Shown: positions 12,355 through 15,898 of the stretch, in pieces
Layout of the letters: every line of letters begins with the position of its first letter
Numbering within the stretch: position 1 is the stretch's first letter
Assembly (NCBI GenBank): GCA_938038205.1
Contig: CALHSA010000008.1
Span: 1 to 15,898 of the forward strand
Length of the DNA: 15,898 nucleotides
Direction: 5' to 3'
Source: an uncultured bacterium
GTDB taxonomy: Bacteria > Bdellovibrionota_C > UBA2361 > JANWWW01
Translations under genes and position numbers: made by a program
The notes under the pieces: generated by a model
The model's input: the letters and a program-made list of their open reading frames with translations, nothing else
Told to the model about the DNA's origin: nothing
The model's database searches: none

Positions 12355-14478
12355 GTGAAAAATTTATTATTTAATCCTTTCTCTCCTCTTTACTTTTTAA
12401 CATCATTGAAAGATGAAAATAAAGGTTACACTTACATATTCAGTGGCCTCTTTGATATAACTCAGCTTACAAATGCCAAACTCATTCAAGAATTCTATGG
12501 GGTTGAACTAATAGCTGATGATTTTTTTCCTCCAATGCGTGTTGCATTAAATCCAAACGAGATTGAATTTCTTGGAAAAAGAGTATTCTATTCTTTGGAT
12601 ATTTATGGATTTTTAACTTCAACCTTTGATACCTTTTCAAGTACTGATGAGATTTTTAAAAACGTAAAAATAATAAACAACCAGGATTCAGTTGAGCCTT
12701 TTTTAGTTGGGGATAAGTTTAAAGATACGAGTGATTTTAAACAAGAAATAAGCATTTTGTTAAAATCAGAAAAAGTATATCAAAAATACGAAATCTCTGA
12801 TTTCACCTCACTTAATACATTTCGAGATAATATTTCCTCTTTTTGGACAGAGGCTAGATGCATGAATTTAGACTGCATTTTAAAGTTTGAAGATAAGCAA
12901 CTTAAACTGGAAATGTCTATGATAGAAGGAATAAAAACTCCTTTAAGAGAAATTTTAAATTTTGGTTCATTGATTAGAGGTAAAAAATCTGTGGATTTAA
13001 TTTTTTACGATTTAAATGAGAGGAATTTGAGTTTTACAAAGGATGAGTTACTGTTTGCCGGTTTTAATGAAGTGTTTTATGTAAGTAATTTGAGAGAACT
13101 TGAGAACGTATTAAAGACCTCAGAGTCCAGGTGGATTGTTTTTTTAGATTCATCTTCCATGATAAAAATATTTCCTTCGGAGTGGGATCAACAAGATGAT
13201 TGTGTTATTTTTAAAACCAAAAGTGTCATCTGTCATAAAAGCCTAATTCGCCCTTTTTTTGGTTTTGAAGAAGAGAGATTTAATTTTTTTGTAAATAAAA
13301 AAGACGGAAACTTATTAAAAGAGCTCAGCCTTTTCTCACCAAGTTTTTTTATTTATAAACGGGAGTATTTACTTGAATGTTTTAAAAATTTGAGTCCTTT
13401 TATCATAACAAATGAAATCCCTTCAATTCGCAGCTTTTTGATTGTATCAACATTGTTTGCTAGGAATATAAAGAATCTAGATAATTTTCTAGTAATTAAG
13501 GAAAGAGATGCTCTTGATAGGTTCACAGGTAGGGTTAATAAGGATTTACTTCATTTGCTTCAATTGTTCGTAAAATTTGGAATTCTTGATTTAGACGGGT
13601 TTTTAAGTTTAAAGAACCACCTTCGATCATTTTGCCCTGAGATTTTTCTAAGTTATACTCAAATCGATGGTTCTAATGGTACTACCTGTTTAAAATTAGC
13701 GAGTAATAGAGATCCAGTTGTTTCCATAATTACTGTTCTTTATGGGGGGATTGATTTTACGAAAAAGTTTATAGAATCGTTGATTACGACTGAGCAAAAA
13801 GTTAACTATGAGTTAATTATTCTAGATAATAATAGTCCTGATAATACTCGGGATGTTATTAAAAACTTAATTAATCATTCGCAGCTAAATGATAGAGTTA
13901 CGCTTGTTTTTGCCTCGGAGAACACAAATTTCTCCGGAGGTAATAATCTAGCTAGTGTTTACGCTAGGGGTAAATTTATTCTTTTTCTAAATAATGATGT
14001 GGAGGTTACAGATAATTTTTTATTTTACATGTTAGAGAATTTTGGTGATGATCAAGTAGGAATCGTAGGTGCAAAATTGATACATCCTGAAAGTGGCCAT
14101 ATTCAACATGCTGGTATTTTATTTTTAAATTTTGGAGCAGTACACATTTTTAAAAATTTCCCACCTGATCATCATTTAGTTCAGAGAAAACTGGTTGTAA
14201 ATGCTGTTACCGGAGCATGTTTGATGATAAGAAAGGAGGTTTTTTTTAAAGTTGGAGGTTTTAACATCAATTTAATAAATGAGCTTGAGGATATTGATTT
14301 ATGTTTAAAAGTTAGAAAGCTTGGTCTGAAAATTATCTACGAACCAAAGGCGGTCGTCTACCACTATGAGTCAAAATCTCCGGGTCGAAAAAACCCTATC
14401 CGTTTTATTCGAAACATAGAGGTATTTAATTGTTTATGGCCGAAGGTTGAGCCAGATTATGATATCTTCCTCCGATAA
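12355..14478 (+). CDS. Large protein with C-terminal GT2 glycosyltransferase domain
   Basis: From GTG 12355 it has 707 residues. Residues about 453-690 are a GT2 (rhamnosyltransferase/WbbL-like) domain: VVSIITVLYGG, ELIILDNNSPDNT, NFSGGNNLA, the metal/donor motif FLNNDVEV with Asp548, TGACLMIRKEVF, and ELEDIDLCLK with Glu645-Asp646 as likely catalytic base region. The first 450 residues match nothing I recognise, though WIVFLDSSS (260-268) looks like a GT-A strand whose DxD motif has been lost, so a second inactive GT2-like domain is possible there. No membrane segment is evident, suggesting a cytosolic enzyme on a surface-glycan precursor. A TTG at 12313 would extend the frame by 14 codons into the opposite gene. 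The GTG has no Shine-Dalgarno sequence. Confidence 0.85.
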   Translation: MKNLLFNPFSPLYFLTSLKDENKGYTYIFSGLFDITQLTNAKLIQEFYGVELIADDFFPPMRVALNPNEIEFLGKRVFYSLDIYGFLTSTFDTFSSTDEIFKNVKIINNQDSVEPFLVGDKFKDTSDFKQEISILLKSEKVYQKYEISDFTSLNTFRDNISSFWTEARCMNLDCILKFEDKQLKLEMSMIEGIKTPLREILNFGSLIRGKKSVDLIFYDLNERNLSFTKDELLFAGFNEVFYVSNLRELENVLKTSESRWIVFLDSSSMIKIFPSEWDQQDDCVIFKTKSVICHKSLIRPFFGFEEERFNFFVNKKDGNLLKELSLFSPSFFIYKREYLLECFKNLSPFIITNEIPSIRSFLIVSTLFARNIKNLDNFLVIKERDALDRFTGRVNKDLLHLLQLFVKFGILDLDGFLSLKNHLRSFCPEIFLSYTQIDGSNGTTCLKLASNRDPVVSIITVLYGGIDFTKKFIESLITTEQKVNYELIILDNNSPDNTRDVIKNLINHSQLNDRVTLVFASENTNFSGGNNLASVYARGKFILFLNNDVEVTDNFLFYMLENFGDDQVGIVGAKLIHPESGHIQHAGILFLNFGAVHIFKNFPPDHHLVQRKLVVNAVTGACLMIRKEVFFKVGGFNINLINELEDIDLCLKVRKLGLKIIYEPKAVVYHYESKSPGRKNPIRFIRNIEVFNCLWPKVEPDYDIFLR

Positions 14479-14480
14479 TA

Positions 14481-14499
14481 AACTAATTTGCGATTAGTT
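14481..14499 (+). terminator. Hairpin just after the GT2 stop codon
   Basis: AACTAAT and ATTAGTT form a perfect 7-bp stem with loop TTGCG, starting two bases after the stop. A run of seven T begins about 15 bases later (in GAATTTTTTTATTT). This is an imperfect terminator: the stem is weak and the T-run is displaced. Confidence 0.35.
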
Positions 14500-15245
14500 A
14501 CGGGAAAAACAAGAATTTTTTTATTTCAAGAGATAAAAAAAATGATACTATCTAATATCGGGAGTTTTTCATTTATTGTAAATCCACTTCTTTTTGTGTT
14601 TGAAATTTCCACTTGATGCAGCTATTATTTAAATCGAGTTTATTTAGAAATAAAATGTTACTTAATTTAAAGCTTAATTTTACTCAAGCACCATATATAA
14701 ATTTTTAATCAATTAGCCAAAAATTGGAGACTCTTTAATGAAAAATACGACCTAATTAAAAAATCTACAGTGATTTTAATTTATCCGAAGCGTAACCTAA
14801 GAAGATTAACATTAAATAAACCAGATTTTCTTTTAAAATGCTTTGTAAATTTAGCTGAGTAGTATTTCCCTGATATTTAGCCTCTGGATTGTTTTCAGTT
14901 GGATACTAACTAAAAACCTACTTTTTCTGTTTTTTTTTGAAAAAAGAATCATTCGGATTATCTAAATTTGGTTTAGATTTTAAATGTATACCTCAAAGTA
15001 ACATTGTTTTAGCACTTAATTTGAGCGTAAAGTTTAAATTATATTTTATCGAATTTTTTTAAAATTTAATTATTTCCTAACATAGATACACAAATCTTAA
15101 CACAGCTATACAAAATTACTCCGATATTTCTGGAATTTCGTTGATGAAGTTATTTTAATTTTTTGAATTTATGTTACTGAAGCCGGATTATTTCGAAACT
15201 CTTCTTTTGTTCGAGTTTTTGGGCAATTACTGTAGAAATTTAACT

Positions 15246-15274
15246 TTTAGTGTATCCTATCGATTCGGTATAAT
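15246..15274 (+). promoter_or_regulatory. Promoter of the lipoprotein gene, placed for a leaderless mRNA
   Basis: A perfect TATAAT (15269-15274) ends six bases before the ATG at 15281, with TTTAGT (15246-15251, 3/6) 17 bases upstream. Transcription start would fall on the A of the start codon. There is no Shine-Dalgarno sequence. Confidence 0.5.
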
Positions 15275-15280
15275 ACAAGT

Positions 15281-15664
15281 ATGAGAAAACTTAATTTTGC
15301 TTTACTGGCAGGTATAGTTTTTTTGCTTGGTTGTGCTACTAATCAACCTCCACTTAGCAATAGGGAAGCTGGTGCATTAACTGGAGCTGCATTAGGTGCT
15401 GGTTTGGGAGCGATTGTTGGGAATCAGGTTGGTGATAGGGGTGCTGGAGCAGTTATAGGTGGTGCTGCGGGCTTATTAGGTGGTGCTCTAGTCGGAGGTG
15501 CCATGGATGCACAAGATCAAAGAATTCGAGAGCTTGAAAGGCGACAATATGAATATGATAGAAGATACTACGAACAGAGAAGATACGACGATGTAAGAAG
15601 AGGATATGAAAATGATCCTTATTACAGACGGGATTACCGTGACCCTTATGATAGAAGGTATTAA
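15281..15664 (+). CDS. Glycine-zipper lipoprotein with Tyr/Arg-rich tail
   Basis: A 127-residue envelope protein. Residues 1-18 are a lipoprotein signal peptide ending in the lipobox LLGC, with Cys18 to be lipidated and Ala19 next, compatible with the outer membrane. Residues about 30-75 form a glycine zipper (TGAALGAGLGAIVG, VIGGAAGLLGG) of the type found in the 17-kDa surface antigen and SlyB families. The last 41 residues are strikingly low in complexity, with 13 Arg and 11 Tyr plus Asp. Its exact function is unknown; proteins of this type sit in or near the outer membrane and often affect envelope integrity. Its coding region is richer in G than the flanking DNA. Confidence 0.85.
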   Translation: MRKLNFALLAGIVFLLGCATNQPPLSNREAGALTGAALGAGLGAIVGNQVGDRGAGAVIGGAAGLLGGALVGGAMDAQDQRIRELERRQYEYDRRYYEQRRYDDVRRGYENDPYYRRDYRDPYDRRY

Positions 15665-15834
15665 AGTAAAAAATCTTCGTTAAAGTTTAAAGAACGATCT
15701 TTCAAAAAAGTATTATTTTAAAAGCGTTGTACCACTGTTAAATATTTAAGGGTAAATAACTAGTTAAATTATGCAAATCCAAAAGTCTAAAAAACGATGT
15801 AAGATGTAAAAAACAATATTTAGATGTTTTCTTT

Positions 15835-15888
15835 ATAATAATTGTAGATACTTTCAAAAAAATAATAATTTTAGATACTTTCAAAAAA
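15835..15888. repeat. 27-bp tandem repeat, two copies
   Basis: A 27-bp unit beginning ATAATAATT and containing TAGATACTTTC followed by an A-run occurs at 15835-15861 and again at 15862-15888, differing at one position (G15844 versus T15871). It lies ten bases from the window end. A smaller tandem pair, GATGTAA twice, is at 15796-15809. Confidence 0.7.
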
Positions 15889-15898
15889 AAAAGCCAGG

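Larger units (their letters stand above)
14479..15280. other. Gene-free gap before the lipoprotein gene
   Basis: About 800 very AT-rich bases with frequent stops in all frames and no recognisable structural RNA. It holds a hairpin at its left end and a promoter at its right end. The only tidy ORF, 37 codons at 15171-15284, I regard as chance. Confidence 0.55.

Noticed and set aside
15171-15284. 37-codon ORF ending in an ATGA overlap with the lipoprotein start
   Set aside because: No ribosome binding site, no recognisable protein character, and it contains the lipoprotein promoter; the overlap is probably coincidence.
1-15898. CRISPR array, insertion sequence or phage integration site
   Set aside because: No regularly spaced repeats, transposase, integrase or terminal inverted repeats were seen; the two-unit repeat at the right edge has no spacers.

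Overview
The window is an AT-rich bacterial chromosome segment with no tRNA, rRNA, insertion sequence or CRISPR array that I can see. Its centre is a division and cell wall (dcw) cluster. The organism is probably Gram-negative in type: it encodes a lipobox protein with a glycine zipper, a MurE carrying the DNPR signature of meso-diaminopimelate ligases, and envelope glycosyltransferases. I cannot assign a phylum from sequence alone. A deltaproteobacterium-like or other AT-rich, streamlined aquatic lineage is only a guess.

Layout. Bases 1-294 hold no gene. An N-acetylmuramoyl-L-alanine amidase is at 295-771 (minus), divergent from the dcw operon. The operon runs mraZ, rsmH, ftsL, ftsI, murE, mraY, murD, ftsW, murG from 873 to 9905 (plus). 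Almost every junction overlaps (ATGA or GTGA at three of them), so it is very probably one translationally coupled transcript. Three GTGG repeats spaced exactly 10 bp lie just before mraZ and look like the MraZ autoregulatory operator. murF is absent between murE and mraY, and nothing of murC, murB, ddl, ftsQ, ftsA or ftsZ follows murG. Bases 9906-10515 are a gene-free convergent gap with several hairpins. Then comes rpsM alone (minus, 10516-10896). Divergent from it is a two-gene unit: a 45-residue ORF resembling acyl-CoA carboxylase epsilon subunits, and a biotin carrier protein. It ends tail to tail with a diverged GT-B (GT4-like) protein on the minus strand. That gene is head to head, one base apart, with a 707-residue protein carrying a C-terminal GT2 domain. 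Bases 14479-15280 are again gene-free. A glycine-zipper lipoprotein with a Tyr/Arg-rich tail follows at 15281-15664. The right edge holds a 27-bp tandem repeat.

How the genes work together. MurE, MurD, MraY and MurG build UDP-MurNAc-peptide and lipid II; MurC and MurF must be encoded elsewhere. FtsW polymerises lipid II and FtsI cross-links it at the septum with FtsL. MraZ controls the operon, RsmH methylates 16S rRNA, and the amidase cuts peptidoglycan or recycled muropeptides. The two glycosyltransferases probably serve a surface glycan. The biotin carrier serves an acyl-CoA carboxylase whose other subunits are outside the window.

The most unusual signal is at gene starts that appear to begin transcripts in the right half (rpsM, the 45-residue ORF, the GT2 protein, its divergent partner and the lipoprotein). 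Each lacks a good Shine-Dalgarno sequence and has a -10-like hexamer ending 6-7 bases before the start codon, as expected for leaderless mRNAs. Genes inside operons such as rsmH and ftsI do have Shine-Dalgarno sequences.
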